64,000 bases of DNA from Mesorhizobium plurifarium (lineage in GTDB: Bacteria > Pseudomonadota > Alphaproteobacteria > Rhizobiales > Rhizobiaceae), in NCBI GenBank assembly GCA_000824785.1, contig CCNB01000002.1, positions 1-64,000 on the forward strand, in the 5' to 3' direction. The notes under the pieces are model-generated. The model ran no database searches. It saw only the letters and a list, made by a program, of their open reading frames with translations, and was not told the DNA's origin. The translations under genes and the position numbers were made by a program. Of this stretch, positions 34,788 to 44,373 are shown piece by piece (position 1 is the first letter of the stretch; every line of letters starts with the position of its first letter).

Positions 34788-35458
34788 CCCTCCTGATTTT
34801 GGGCATGGTGTCGATTGCGCCATGCGCCTGTTCCGCCGCGACCGGCGCTGAGCCGGCCGTCATCTCCCAAAGTCCGCAGCTGGCAAGATGGCAAGAGTTC
34901 GTAGCCGAGGCAAGCCGGCGCTTCAGTGTTCCTCAAGGCTGGATTTATGCCGTCATGGACGCCGAAAGCCGGGGGCAGACCATGCTCAACGATCGGCCGA
35001 TCACTTCACGAGCCGGCGCGATTGGGCTGATGCAGGTGATGCCCGACACCTATGAGGAACTGCACGTCGAGCATGATCTCGGAGCCGATCCGCACGATCC
35101 GCGCGACAATATTCTGGCCGGTACAGCCTATCTGCGCGCCATGTATGATCGCTTCGGCTTTCCTGGGCTGTTCGCAGCCTACAACGCCGGGCCGGATCGA
35201 TATGAGGCGCATCTGGAACGCGGGAAGCCGCTGCCGAGAGAGACAGTTTTGTATCTGAAACAGCTTAAGGCGGCTGGTGTTTCGGCGGCCGACATGGATC
35301 AGTTCAAGCGCAAATCTCGACCGCCAAAAGCGCCTAAAATCTCCTTAGGGCGCGAATTGTTTTTCCTAAGGGATGGCGTTTCGGCGGCCGGTTCGAGTGG
35401 CGCAGTTCTGGTGCCGCTCGGGTCTCAGCCAGGGTCAGCGCGGCCGGCCGGCAGATGA
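34775..35458 (+). CDS. Lytic transglycosylase, conjugation-associated
   Basis: Exported protein of 227 residues with an N-terminal signal and an SLT-type catalytic domain. The catalytic glutamate is in AVMDAESRGQ, followed by AIGLMQVMP and AGTAYLRAMYDRFG / AAYNAGP. It opens peptidoglycan locally for the transfer channel. The start at 34775 overlaps the end of traF; frames starting earlier lie inside traF. Confidence 0.9.
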   Translation: MDRVTLLILGMVSIAPCACSAATGAEPAVISQSPQLARWQEFVAEASRRFSVPQGWIYAVMDAESRGQTMLNDRPITSRAGAIGLMQVMPDTYEELHVEHDLGADPHDPRDNILAGTAYLRAMYDRFGFPGLFAAYNAGPDRYEAHLERGKPLPRETVLYLKQLKAAGVSAADMDQFKRKSRPPKAPKISLGRELFFLRDGVSAAGSSGAVLVPLGSQPGSARPAGR

Positions 35459-35493
35459 GGGGAGGCGTGACGATCAGCCCGAGCGCGGGGCGA

Positions 35494-35592
35494 GGGGCTG
35501 GGGGCTGGGGCTGGCGGCTGAGTTGAGGGCTGAGGGCTGAGTTGAGGGAAGGCAAGATAAAGACACCGCCTCCACGAGGCGGCGAAGTCTTT
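35494..35592. other. Repeat array and hairpin upstream of the relaxase, candidate oriT
   Basis: A G-rich run of CTGGGG-like repeats includes GGCTGAGTTGAGGG twice (35516-35529, 35535-35548). It is followed by a compound inverted repeat: AAAGAC (35559) and CCGCCTC-CAC-GAGGCGG (35566-35582), closing with GTCTTT (35587-35592). Direct repeats beside a hairpin, next to a relaxase gene, are typical of transfer origins. It could instead terminate transcription from the transglycosylase gene. Confidence 0.45.
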
Positions 35593-35687
35593 GTCTGCAC
35601 ATCGTTTTTCCTGGAGGTTGCCTTCAGAAGCAGGAGAGCGAATCTATGCAAGTAGTTGATTTTGCTGGAGTTCTGTAGGAGGCTTCC

Positions 35688-37655
35688 GTGCAGGATGAAG
35701 ACTTCAGGCCCAAGCTCGGCAAGATTGGGTCGCGCGGCTCGAAGGCGGGCAAACGCTTCGTGGGCCAGGTCCGGGCAGCAATCAACAGAGCCGGGGGCAG
35801 GCCGAAGCGCGGCGCAAGCTTCACGGGAAGCCGGGTTGGGCGCGGTGGGGCTGCCGCAGCGCTGCTCAAGTCACGCGACCGATATGCTGCCTTCCGGCGA
35901 CGTCGTGTGATCGTCAAGGCACGGGTTGTGAAGCTCGCCGGCAAGGCCGCGGACGGAGCGCGTGCGCATCTGCGCTATCTCCAGCGCGACGGCGTCACCC
36001 GCGAAGGCGAGCCTGGCGAGCTTTACGGTGCCGAGAGCGACGGCGTCGACGGCAAGGCCTTCGTCGATCGTGCAGACGGCGACCGGCATCAGTTCCGCTT
36101 CATCGTCGCACCTGAGGACGGTATCGAGTATGACGATCTCAAGCCGCTGACCCGGCGCCTGATGGCGCAGATGGAAGAAGACCTCGGCACGAAGCTCGAT
36201 TGGGTGGCCGTCGATCATTTCAACACTGGCCATCCGCATACGCACGTCATCATCCGCGGCAAGGACGACCGCGGCGAGAATCTCGTCATCGCGCGCGAGT
36301 ACATTTCCTCTGGTTTGCGAGAGCGCGCGGCGGAGCTGGTGAGCCTCGATCTTGGTCCCCGTACAGACCGCGAAATCGAGCAGCGCCTGCGTCAGGAAAT
36401 GGAGCAAGAATGCTTCACCAGCATCGACCGGCAACTGCTACGAATGCGCGACGACGATAAGCTTGTCTCGCCGGACAGTCGCAATGCGTTTCGCCAGACG
36501 GTGCAGCAGGGGCGCCTGCGCAAGCTCGAGCGGATGGGTTTGGCTGAGGAGGCCGGCTCCGACCGCTGGCGGCTGAACGATCAGCTTGAAGCGACGCTGC
36601 GCCGGTTAGGCGAGCGCGGCGACATCATCAAGACCATGCATCGCGAACTGACCAGTAAGGGAATTGCGCGCAGTGCCGCCGACTATATTGTGTACGATGC
36701 GGGACAGAATGCCGAGCCTGTGGTCGGCCGCGTGGTCGCGCGCGGGTTGGCAGACGAAATCCAAGACCGGCATTACCTCATCGTCGATGGTTTGGACGGC
36801 AAAAGCCATTACATCGATATCGGGAAAGGCGAGGCAACCGAACCGACGCCCGATGGCAGTATCGTGCGGGTCACGCCGCGGAACACCGAGCCCAGACGGG
36901 TCGACCGTACGATCGCGGACATCGCTGCAGCGAATGGCGGGCGCTACAATGTCGATATCCATCTGAGGCAGGACCCTTCCGCCACCGAACGCTTTGCGGA
37001 GACGCATGTCCGGCGGCTGGAAGCGATCCGGCGAGCCGCCGGCGGCTTGGAGCGCCAGCCGGATGGCACCTGGACGATCGACCCGGACCATCTCGATCGT
37101 GTTGCGGAATACGAGCGCGATCGCGCGAAGGCGGAGCCAGTCCTGGTCGATAAGCTCTCATCACTGCCGCTGGAGAAGCAAGTCAGTTTTGACGGTGCCA
37201 CCTGGATTGATCAGGAGCTAGGTTCCGATGCGCCTGAGACACTGCGCAAATCCGGCTTTGGCCGTGACGTGCATGAGGCGCAGGCTCGCCGGAGGCAATG
37301 GCTGATTGCGCAGGGTTTAGCGCACGAAGAGCAGGACCGAATTGTCTATCGCGCCAATCTGATATCGATCCTGCGCCAGCGCGAGCTGAACCGCGTTGCC
37401 GGTCGGCTTTCGAGCGAGCTCGGGCTCTCCTATTTTGAAGCAAAGCCTGGAGATCGACTGGAGGGCACGCTTCGACGCTCAGTCGAGCTCTCGGGCGGAA
37501 AATATGCTGTAATCGAAAAATCGCGCGAGTTCACGCTGGTGCCGTGGCGGCCGGTGCTCGATCGTCACGTCGGCAAGGAGGTTTCCGGGGTTGTGCAGCG
37601 CGAGGGCATCTCCTGGAGGGTCGGTCGGCAAAGAAGCGGACTTAGCGTTTCGTAA
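35688..37655 (+). CDS. rlxS: RlxS, VirD2-type relaxase with DUF3363-like C-terminus
   Basis: Relaxase of 655 residues that nicks oriT and pilots the strand into the recipient. The N-terminus is basic. The catalytic region has RYLQRDGVTREGEPG and the metal-binding histidines in FNTGHPHTHVIIRG. The C-terminal half resembles DUF3363 of MOBP relaxases. Translation begins at GTG with AGGAGG six bases upstream. The preceding 190 bases hold a candidate oriT. Confidence 0.9.
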   Translation: MQDEDFRPKLGKIGSRGSKAGKRFVGQVRAAINRAGGRPKRGASFTGSRVGRGGAAAALLKSRDRYAAFRRRRVIVKARVVKLAGKAADGARAHLRYLQRDGVTREGEPGELYGAESDGVDGKAFVDRADGDRHQFRFIVAPEDGIEYDDLKPLTRRLMAQMEEDLGTKLDWVAVDHFNTGHPHTHVIIRGKDDRGENLVIAREYISSGLRERAAELVSLDLGPRTDREIEQRLRQEMEQECFTSIDRQLLRMRDDDKLVSPDSRNAFRQTVQQGRLRKLERMGLAEEAGSDRWRLNDQLEATLRRLGERGDIIKTMHRELTSKGIARSAADYIVYDAGQNAEPVVGRVVARGLADEIQDRHYLIVDGLDGKSHYIDIGKGEATEPTPDGSIVRVTPRNTEPRRVDRTIADIAAANGGRYNVDIHLRQDPSATERFAETHVRRLEAIRRAAGGLERQPDGTWTIDPDHLDRVAEYERDRAKAEPVLVDKLSSLPLEKQVSFDGATWIDQELGSDAPETLRKSGFGRDVHEAQARRRQWLIAQGLAHEEQDRIVYRANLISILRQRELNRVAGRLSSELGLSYFEAKPGDRLEGTLRRSVELSGGKYAVIEKSREFTLVPWRPVLDRHVGKEVSGVVQREGISWRVGRQRSGLSVS

Positions 37656-37722
37656 TGGCGCCCCGCATTGTCATTTTTCGGTGGCAGCTTGGAGCACCCC
37701 GGCTGGGAAGACGTCAGATTGC

Positions 37723-39282
37723 TCAGGCGGCAGACACCTTGCTCGGCTGTTCCACGGTGTTGCCGTATTTCCGCCTATACGCGCCAATGAAATCCTCATC
37801 ACTACAGATGCAGCGACCGCTGGAATCTTTGGCCTTCGGATCATGCAAGTGGGATCCAAGCGGACGCAGAAGATTCAGGCGCGTGCTCGTCGTTGGGCTA
37901 GCGGGAAGACCTGAACTGTGTTTGACCAGCTCCGCGGCGAGCATGATGCCGGCGAGCGCTGACTGAAATGCCATCGGAACCACGGTTCGAACGAGACGAC
38001 TTCCGCCGCTTAGCTGGAACACCACACCGCCACAGATTGCCTGCTGGTAGAAGGAACGGAGCGGTTGGCCAACGAACCGAGCGAGAGGCTCGAACGGCAC
38101 GCCCATGGCTGTTGCCACCCGAGCTACAAAGTCGTGTGGGACTGCAGCGTTGGTCTGGAGAAGCGTTTTTACCTGGTCATGTGCTTCCAGCATCCCGAGT
38201 TCTTCGGCGAACAGTTGGTGCTCGTCCTTGGATCTTCCTGTTGGCAGGTACATGCAGCAAAGGCAAGCCCGGCCATCATCAAAACCATGGCGCGACACCC
38301 CTAGATCATGCTCCTGTGTCCAGGCATTTGCGATCCAACGGGGGAGAGTCCCTTGTACAGCGAGGCGGTCAGCGGCGGTGTCGAGTGCGACACCAACGCG
38401 CTCGAAGCGCCAATCACCTCGATGCGCAACATAGTCAGCCCATCGCAGCGGGTGCGCCTCAACCTTGAGAGCGGTCGATCCAAGCGCATTCATCGCGAAT
38501 TCGGTCTTGAGCATCCCCACATCCGACTGACCGGCCAACACGTAGCGCTGGAGGTTTGAGAGTTCGATGGACTCGTGGTCGATCACATGCAGGCGGCCGG
38601 AAAGACCGGATTGCCTTGCTAACGTCCAAAGCGAGCCATGGCCGATCGCGCCGAGCCCCACGAGATGGGTTTCGCCCAGGTCGACAGGAAATTCAATCGG
38701 GCTTGGATCGCCTGATTTTCTTCTGCTGTAGGTGAATAACGAGAGATCGATGTACTCGTCCAACTCGGCGCCGGTCAGCTGCAAGCCGAAGACGGTTCGA
38801 AAGACGTTCGCGGCGGCAAAGCAGCTTGCGGCGCCCGCTCCATAGGGCAGCGAACTCGAGCCGGAGCCCACGGGGCCCGTACGTGAGAGCTTTGCCGCCC
38901 AACCCTCCGATCCCATAAAGAAGGTCGGGCACCCAAGTGATGGACGCATTGCGCCTGCAACCACACAGATCGTGGCAGACTTGCCGGAACGCCGGATGCC
39001 AATTTTTGGATTGATCGACTTTGCCAGGCGCTCGAGGGCTTGGGCTTGAGTGCTCGCCGCGTCATCAAGGGGGAGTATTGCCAGAATCGGATACAGTCGA
39101 GCAAGCAACCTCACCGTGAGATCAAGCGTCGCCCGGCCTTCGGCACACGAGACGGCATTGTCGTCGAAGGCCACAGCCACGACTTGCTTTTCGAGCGCTG
39201 TCTTGAAGTCGCCTAGATGAAAGTCGGTCAGGACCTGAGATGCTGCCGTGGCCGCGCGGTCAATGAAGTTTGCGAGGGCCAT
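37723..39282 (-). CDS. E1-like (ThiF/HesA) enzyme of a ubiquitin-like system
   Basis: Protein of 519 residues. After an N-terminal domain of about 200 residues that I do not recognise, the ThiF-type Rossmann site appears (THLVGLGAIGHGS, about residues 206-217), with the Arg-binding VIDHESIELSNLQRY and a later cysteine cluster CLCCMYLPTG that may bind zinc or hold the catalytic cysteine. E1 proteins adenylate the C-terminus of a ubiquitin-like protein. It is the last gene of the four-gene operon Ubl-E2-JAB-E1. BIL antiphage operons have the same parts, usually in the order Ubl-E2-E1-JAB. Confidence 0.8.
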   Translation of the reverse strand: MALANFIDRAATAASQVLTDFHLGDFKTALEKQVVAVAFDDNAVSCAEGRATLDLTVRLLARLYPILAILPLDDAASTQAQALERLAKSINPKIGIRRSGKSATICVVAGAMRPSLGCPTFFMGSEGWAAKLSRTGPVGSGSSSLPYGAGAASCFAAANVFRTVFGLQLTGAELDEYIDLSLFTYSRRKSGDPSPIEFPVDLGETHLVGLGAIGHGSLWTLARQSGLSGRLHVIDHESIELSNLQRYVLAGQSDVGMLKTEFAMNALGSTALKVEAHPLRWADYVAHRGDWRFERVGVALDTAADRLAVQGTLPRWIANAWTQEHDLGVSRHGFDDGRACLCCMYLPTGRSKDEHQLFAEELGMLEAHDQVKTLLQTNAAVPHDFVARVATAMGVPFEPLARFVGQPLRSFYQQAICGGVVFQLSGGSRLVRTVVPMAFQSALAGIMLAAELVKHSSGLPASPTTSTRLNLLRPLGSHLHDPKAKDSSGRCICSDEDFIGAYRRKYGNTVEQPSKVSAA

Positions 39283-39285
39283 TAT

Positions 39286-39774
39286 TCAGCTCGTAATCGT
39301 GATCATGCTCGTCAGGGCCGCGGATGGCACCTCGATCCACGTGGCCTTTCCATCAAGTCGATAGGCGGCGATCCGAGCAAGATCGAAGGGCTCGCGGGCG
39401 AAATTCGGCACCACCAGTGACAGACACCCAACCGTGGTGGCGACCGCGTATGCGTCGTCGGTTGTGGAATGGTAGGCTCGGCCCGGATGGCTATGTATCT
39501 GCGCGACGAGTTTCAACCCGCTCTTGTAGAGCCAGACATTGAGCCGATGGAGTTCTTCGGGCGGAATCATGACGCAGACACCGTCGTCCGTCCGAATGTG
39601 ACGTTGCGCCGGGATCACGGCTTCTGTTATCTCAAAGTGCTGCCCTTGCTGAACGCCTACCCATAGGCCCATTCCCTCATGACCTTGGCGGCCTACCGAG
39701 CGCATATGCGCCTGCACCTTCGACACGCAGTCTTGCGGCAGAGTGACTGTTACTACCTCTTTCAATGCAGTCAT
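39286..39774 (-). CDS. JAB/JAMM-family deconjugating protease
   Basis: Zinc protease domain of 162 residues. The JAMM motif is complete: Glu in HEGMGLWVG, then IHSHPGRAYHSTTDD (His-x-His-Pro-Gly, Ser, Asp). It should cleave isopeptide bonds made by the neighbouring E1/E2 system or trim the Ubl. The ATG overlaps the E2-like stop (ATGA). Confidence 0.85.
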   Translation of the reverse strand: MTALKEVVTVTLPQDCVSKVQAHMRSVGRQGHEGMGLWVGVQQGQHFEITEAVIPAQRHIRTDDGVCVMIPPEELHRLNVWLYKSGLKLVAQIHSHPGRAYHSTTDDAYAVATTVGCLSLVVPNFAREPFDLARIAAYRLDGKATWIEVPSAALTSMITITS

Positions 39775-40388
39775 TCCGGAATCGCCTGAAGTGAGACGAC
39801 CATCGGTCCGACTACGGGTTGAAGCTGAATCTGAAGCTGATCCACCGGGCCGGTCCCATACTTGATGATTTTGTCCAGGATGAAGGCCAAAGAGCCTTCG
39901 CCAGAACCGCGATGGAGAAGCCATGAATCACCTGAATGAGCCGGGTTGTCGTGGTATTCCCGAATTCCGGCCATGCACAGAAATGGCGGGTCGTCGGGAC
40001 TATTGGACTGGATGAAGTCCGTAAGCGGCACAGCGTTCTGCTGGATCAGTGTGGCGATCATCTCCGGAGGAGTTCCAGGAAGCGGAGGACGTCTCAGCAT
40101 CCTGAGCTGTAGATCCTTGCGGGCAATTGGCTGAAGCGTGAAGGGATCGACGAAAACCAGGGACGGAGGTCTCAAGTCGTAATTGGAGAAGTCGATCTCG
40201 ACGGCTGCACCGATCACCCGGGGCTTCAGCTTCGGCGTTGCAAAGATGAAGAATGCGGACGGGAATGTCGCCTCAGTCAGGAAGCACCCTTGCGCCCGGT
40301 AGAACCTTGCCTGTGCCCGGAACCTGTCGATCTCTCGGTCGAATTTTGCCCGGGAGACCTCAGGGTCCACGTACTGGGTTTCAGCCAC
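39771..40388 (-). CDS. E2-like protein of the first ubiquitin-like system
   Basis: Protein of 205 residues of the prokaryotic E2-like kind found beside ThiF and JAB genes. PPSLVFVDPFTLQPI fits an E2 core, and PPFLCMAGIREYHDNPAHSG has a cysteine followed by histidines, a candidate active site. Translation starts at GTG, eight bases inside the Ubl gene. I judge the family from pattern and position; the fold needs confirming. Confidence 0.65.
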   Translation of the reverse strand: MAETQYVDPEVSRAKFDREIDRFRAQARFYRAQGCFLTEATFPSAFFIFATPKLKPRVIGAAVEIDFSNYDLRPPSLVFVDPFTLQPIARKDLQLRMLRRPPLPGTPPEMIATLIQQNAVPLTDFIQSNSPDDPPFLCMAGIREYHDNPAHSGDSWLLHRGSGEGSLAFILDKIIKYGTGPVDQLQIQLQPVVGPMVVSLQAIPE

Positions 40389-40677
40389 CGGCTACCCCCG
40401 CCTTCAGACTGAGGAACAGGGTCACGGAAGTCCCGAAACCGAACTCGCCAACTTTCTTCCCGACGTCCAGCAAGGTGCCGGACTCGTCCTTAAGCTCCCA
40501 ATTTTCCGGTGGTTGGGCAACGTTTTGTGTATTTTCAAGGGCTTTTGCGAGAACGACGTGAAGTGGCTGATTAGGATTGGCCTCTATCAGCGTGGGCTGA
40601 CCGTTCACCACGACCGTGATCTCAATCTTCCCCGGGCCGCCGCCGTGATTTTCGTCCTTGCCGGAACTGTTCGACAT
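40381..40677 (-). CDS. Ubiquitin-like protein ending in Gly-Gly
   Basis: A 98-residue protein. A short Gly-rich lead is followed by one beta-grasp ubiquitin-like domain (KIEITVVVNGQPTLIEANPN, then SVTLFLSLKAG). The chain ends exactly in AGVAGG, so the di-glycine is ready for adenylation without trimming. AGGAG precedes the ATG; a frame extending 33 residues upstream is rejected. First gene of the operon. Confidence 0.8.
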   Translation of the reverse strand: MSNSSGKDENHGGGPGKIEITVVVNGQPTLIEANPNQPLHVVLAKALENTQNVAQPPENWELKDESGTLLDVGKKVGEFGFGTSVTLFLSLKAGVAGG

Positions 40678-41346
40678 TGTAGCACTCCTGTGGCTTGCCA
40701 ACGAAGGCCCCAGGGCGCTAGTTGCCGACCCGGTAGGGAACGGACTGGCGGTCTTCAATCGCCCACTCGGTGCCACAGCCCGAGAGTACGCAAAGACAGA
40801 GGCAGGCTACCGATTCGGTACGCCTCCTTCTTATGCAGGAGTCGACTGGCAAGTAAACGATCAAAACTGCTCTTCACAACAAAAACAGCTTCAAGCATTG
40901 TGTAAATATTGGCGTCATGCCAATTGCGGGGACATGACGAGGCCGCGAAAAAAAGCCTAGCTGGGGCCACGCAGCCATTCTACGTCGCGATCGGTGCAGC
41001 CCTTGCTAGCGCCTGCCATTGACCTCGGCACCCGAAGATAGCTTTCTTGAGGAGCGCGCGCCGTCTTTGATGAGGTCCGAGCAAGCCGGGTATCTCGGAT
41101 CGGAGACGCTGCCGGATTTCCATATCGCGATTGGCCTCCCGGAGGCGATTGCGGTGACGGCGAGCGACGGCTTACCGATCGCAAAACTGGACCGATGCCG
41201 CGGTCGCGGGTGCCTCGCAGAGCAAATTGCGGAAGTTTAAGCGACTGATATGGCAATATTATCATTCGTTTTATCGCGCCGACAAGCTGTGCGTTTTGGT
41301 GTGAAAATCATCGTCAAAAGCGCACTGCCACCTTACCATCAAAATC
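40678..41346. other. Intergenic region between the Ubl operon and DUF1403
   Basis: No supported gene in about 670 bases. A 73-residue frame at 41019-41240 has no recognised domain. The region should hold the promoter of the minus-strand Ubl operon, but I could not assign hexamers with confidence. Confidence 0.45.
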
Positions 41347-42501
41347 ATGATTCGCCTGGACCCCGCGACCGCCAGTCCCGCTGCGCCGTCCACCGTTCCG
41401 GGCTGGGCGCCCGCGGCCGGTGGTGCGCTCGGCGACGCCGACGCCGCCTTCCGGGCCGGCGCCGCCTTGGGCGCGCTCGACACGCTCACTCGGGCGCAGC
41501 CTGCCTGCCTCGGCGCCTGGCGCGAGCGCCTGGCGCTCAAATGCGCCGCCGCCAGCATGCGGCTCGCCGGCCGCGCCGAGGACGAGGCCGCCTTGCGCGA
41601 CGCCTGGCAGCTTTGCCCGGCCGGCGCCGATCCCGGTCCCGCAGGCGCCATTTTTGGCGCCTGGCGCCAGCTGGCGCTGCAGCCGCCGGCGGTCAGCGCC
41701 GATCGGCTGGCAAAAGTGGCCGAGATGCTCGGGCTCGCCTGGGATGATGATGCTCTCGCCGAACTCTGCAGGCACATCGAAAATCTGGTGGAGGGGCAGA
41801 CGCCGGCGCCGTTTGCTGCGGCGGCGATCGCCGCCCACGTCGTCGCCACGCGCCCCGACGCCGAACTGTTCGCCTGGTGGCTCGCCGACCTGGTGCTGGC
41901 GCAAGGCCTGCGCTGGCCGCGACCGCTGCCGCTCCTGATGGCCCAGGCTTTTAGCCCGGCTTTTCGCACGGCGGCCGGCGCCAGCCGGCGAACAAAGCCG
42001 GGAGAAGAAAACTTTGAGCGCGCGGTCTGCCTGGCGCTGGTTCAGGCGGCGGCGGAGACCTGCCGGCTGGCCGCCGATCTGTCGCGCCGGGCTGAAAAGC
42101 TTCTGGCGGGGGCGCCGAAGCTGCGCGCGAAAGGCGCGGGCGACGCGATTTTTTTGCTGCTCAATGAAGATGCCGTCGCCGGTCGCATTCGCCACCCCCG
42201 TGCTTGCGCACAAGCGATGCGAACCGCTTCATGCAGTAGGTGTGAAGACGGTCGAGCCCCGCTTGCGGTTTTTTCGCGTCGAGGTCACGGCGGATCGCCG
42301 CAATCAGTTCGTCGAGTGTCTGACTGGGTTCGAACGCCTCGAAAGCTGATGAATCGATGTGGTCGCTCGCACCTTCAAATATTCCGACAACGGCAAAGTA
42401 ATTGTCTCTTACGCCGACGCTCGGCCACGACAAGGACTCGCGATACTCCCACAAATCGCGCAGCGCCTTCGCAACTACGGCCACCGGCGCCCTTTCGATG
42501 A
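41347..42501 (+). pseudogene. DUF1403-type gene, 3' end replaced
   Basis: The first 280 or so codons match my recollection of DUF1403 (VPGWAPAAGGALGDADAAF, GRAEDEAALRDAWQL, LLLNEDAVAGR), a family of unknown function found in rhizobial elements. The usual C-terminus is missing: from about 42185 the frame runs on in unrelated sequence that is the antisense of an abortive-infection gene remnant. The break is therefore a recombination or deletion junction. No strong ribosome binding site. Confidence 0.7.
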
Positions 42502-42703
42502 ACGAGCGCAGTCGCTTCGCCTTCGAAGTACCCCTGCCATCAAAGAGGTTCGAGATCGAGGTGTCGATACCCAGCGCTTCGAAGAAGAAATCGGAGAAGG
42601 TTCGGTCGCTGAAATCAAGGAGATACCCGGCATCCGTACCGAGCGCCTTTTCAAAAGGGTCGCGTAGGGGTCTAGGGATTAACTGCTCATAGGTGCGTGA
42701 CAT
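42161..42703 (-). pseudogene. Abortive-infection-like gene, truncated at its 3' end
   Basis: A 180-residue frame starting MSRTYEQLIPRPLRD. The pattern ALRDLWEYRESL, then LDRLHTYCMKRFASLVRKHG, is typical of AbiJ-like abortive-infection proteins, which normally continue with a C-terminal effector domain. Here the match stops at the HG near 42197, and the last residues are encoded by the antisense of the DUF1403 gene. The protein is thus missing its effector half. Confidence 0.65.
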
Positions 42704-42847
42704 TATAGACGATGCTCTAGACGGGGTTTGGAACCGACGGCAAGACCTGGTGCGACAGTGTGAAAGTCCGCTAGGCGTGACAGCTAAAGGCCGGTCGATT
42801 TCGCGCGCGAAGCGGCCTGCTTTCCATAGCAACGCGCATCGTAAGCA

Positions 42848-44371
42848 CTATCGCAGCATTGCCTCGAAACCAGCCATCCAGTCGGGATTGATCGCCATCC
42901 TGAAGACTTGCGACCTCGTCGAGCGTAAGAACTCCACGAAAGCAGAGTCGCTGCCGTTTCGCAGAACGCTGGCGCGGGTAAAATGATGTTTCGGACGTGT
43001 TTCGGTTGCCGCCAGTTCGGCCATATCCTGGAGCGCGTGCGCAAAGCCCAGCAACACTGGGTCCGGCTCGCCTTCAGCGCCGCCCCAGTCGAAATGTTCT
43101 TCCGCGCGGAAATAGGCTTCGCCGAAGCCTCTGTGCGCTTCGGCAACGATGAGCCCGCCTGCCACCAGCGGCCCCAGCTTTTCGACACGCTCCGCTGCCG
43201 GGACGTGCTTGCCAAGAGATCCGGCTAGACCCACTTCGATGCCGCCACGCGCAGCGACGGCTGATCGCAATGAGTATTGTTCCAGCTTCCCTTCGCTCCC
43301 GAGGATTTCGTAATTTCTAAGTACCGCGGGATCGAGGCTTCTCCAGAAGGCACGAATCGACTTCGGAACCGAAACCTCGCCCTCGCGAACGCCGCGCACT
43401 AATCGCACCAGCATCATGTGACGGGCAAAGAGAAAGGGCCCTTCATGGGCGATCGCTGCACGTTTCATGCCGCGCGGAAGACGTGGGAGGAGTCGGCGCA
43501 ACATCATCAGCATCTCGGTATATTCAAGTGCCATAAAAAGGACCCGGAACACCGTATCCGCCGAAATATGGGTTTCGATCGCAGCGTGGCTTGCTGCGAG
43601 CAGGCCAAATCCATCAGCCTGAAGCTCACCGGTCAGCCGCTCTATCATTGCGTGCATCCGCAGCCCCATCTTGGTTCCAAGCGTGGCGACGCCGTTAGGC
43701 TGGCCGAAGTCGTCGAACTTCTGGAGTGTCTCAGGAAGAAGGAAGCGCTCGCGCGGCGGACCATCGCGACTACGATCGAAGCGGAGTTCTTGATATCGGT
43801 TGCCAATCCAGGCGAACAGCGTGAGGGATGATGCGTCCTCGGCCTGTTGCAAAATATGTGCGACCTCGTGGCCGGCGATGAAGCTGAGCAGCAACTGAGC
43901 TTGCAAGATTGCGACTAGTTGCTCATCGTAATATTTGGGCCTTGGGATGAACGTGCCCGCTCCTTGGTCCGCGCTGTAAGCGGCGAGGCGTGCATTAGCG
44001 CGCTCTGTCACGGCGGCGGCCAATACGAGATCGCCGTCGTCATAGAACGCTTCGGCTGCCCTGATAAGATATTCTACGTGTGAGATGATCGGCCGTTCGC
44101 CCCAGAAGCCTCGCAAAAGCAAAAGCTCGAGCGCATTGGCCTGCTCGATGTCGATAAAGGCGACATGGGAATCGCCGTAGCCCATCACGACGCTCGACCA
44201 CTGCATAGTGCTGATGGGCACCAGAGCGAAATGATCGAGCATCCAGGGATAGTGGTTGGCAATGAATCCGCGCAGACGATGGAGCGCAGCACGATGAGCG
44301 GCGGCCACACTCCCCGCCGGCGTGCGGCCAAGCCGCTGTTTGATAATCTGCCAAGCCGGGCGGGGGATCAT
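42848..44371 (-). CDS. Putative zinc metallopeptidase
   Basis: Protein of 507 residues with the zincin motif HEVAH in LLLSFIAGHEVAHILQQ and a possible third ligand in GELQADGFGLLA (Glu-x-x-x-Asp), a layout seen in M48-like peptidases. No signal peptide is evident. It follows the small gene at 44374 by two bases, so the two are one unit. The family is not identified further. Located in a defence-like island, it may be an effector protease. Confidence 0.65.
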   Translation of the reverse strand: MIPRPAWQIIKQRLGRTPAGSVAAAHRAALHRLRGFIANHYPWMLDHFALVPISTMQWSSVVMGYGDSHVAFIDIEQANALELLLLRGFWGERPIISHVEYLIRAAEAFYDDGDLVLAAAVTERANARLAAYSADQGAGTFIPRPKYYDEQLVAILQAQLLLSFIAGHEVAHILQQAEDASSLTLFAWIGNRYQELRFDRSRDGPPRERFLLPETLQKFDDFGQPNGVATLGTKMGLRMHAMIERLTGELQADGFGLLAASHAAIETHISADTVFRVLFMALEYTEMLMMLRRLLPRLPRGMKRAAIAHEGPFLFARHMMLVRLVRGVREGEVSVPKSIRAFWRSLDPAVLRNYEILGSEGKLEQYSLRSAVAARGGIEVGLAGSLGKHVPAAERVEKLGPLVAGGLIVAEAHRGFGEAYFRAEEHFDWGGAEGEPDPVLLGFAHALQDMAELAATETRPKHHFTRASVLRNGSDSAFVEFLRSTRSQVFRMAINPDWMAGFEAMLR

Positions 44372-44373
44372 CG

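Noticed and set aside
40658..40960. A 100-residue plus-strand frame upstream of the Ubl gene
   Set aside because: It overlaps the Ubl start on the opposite strand and shows no conserved features.
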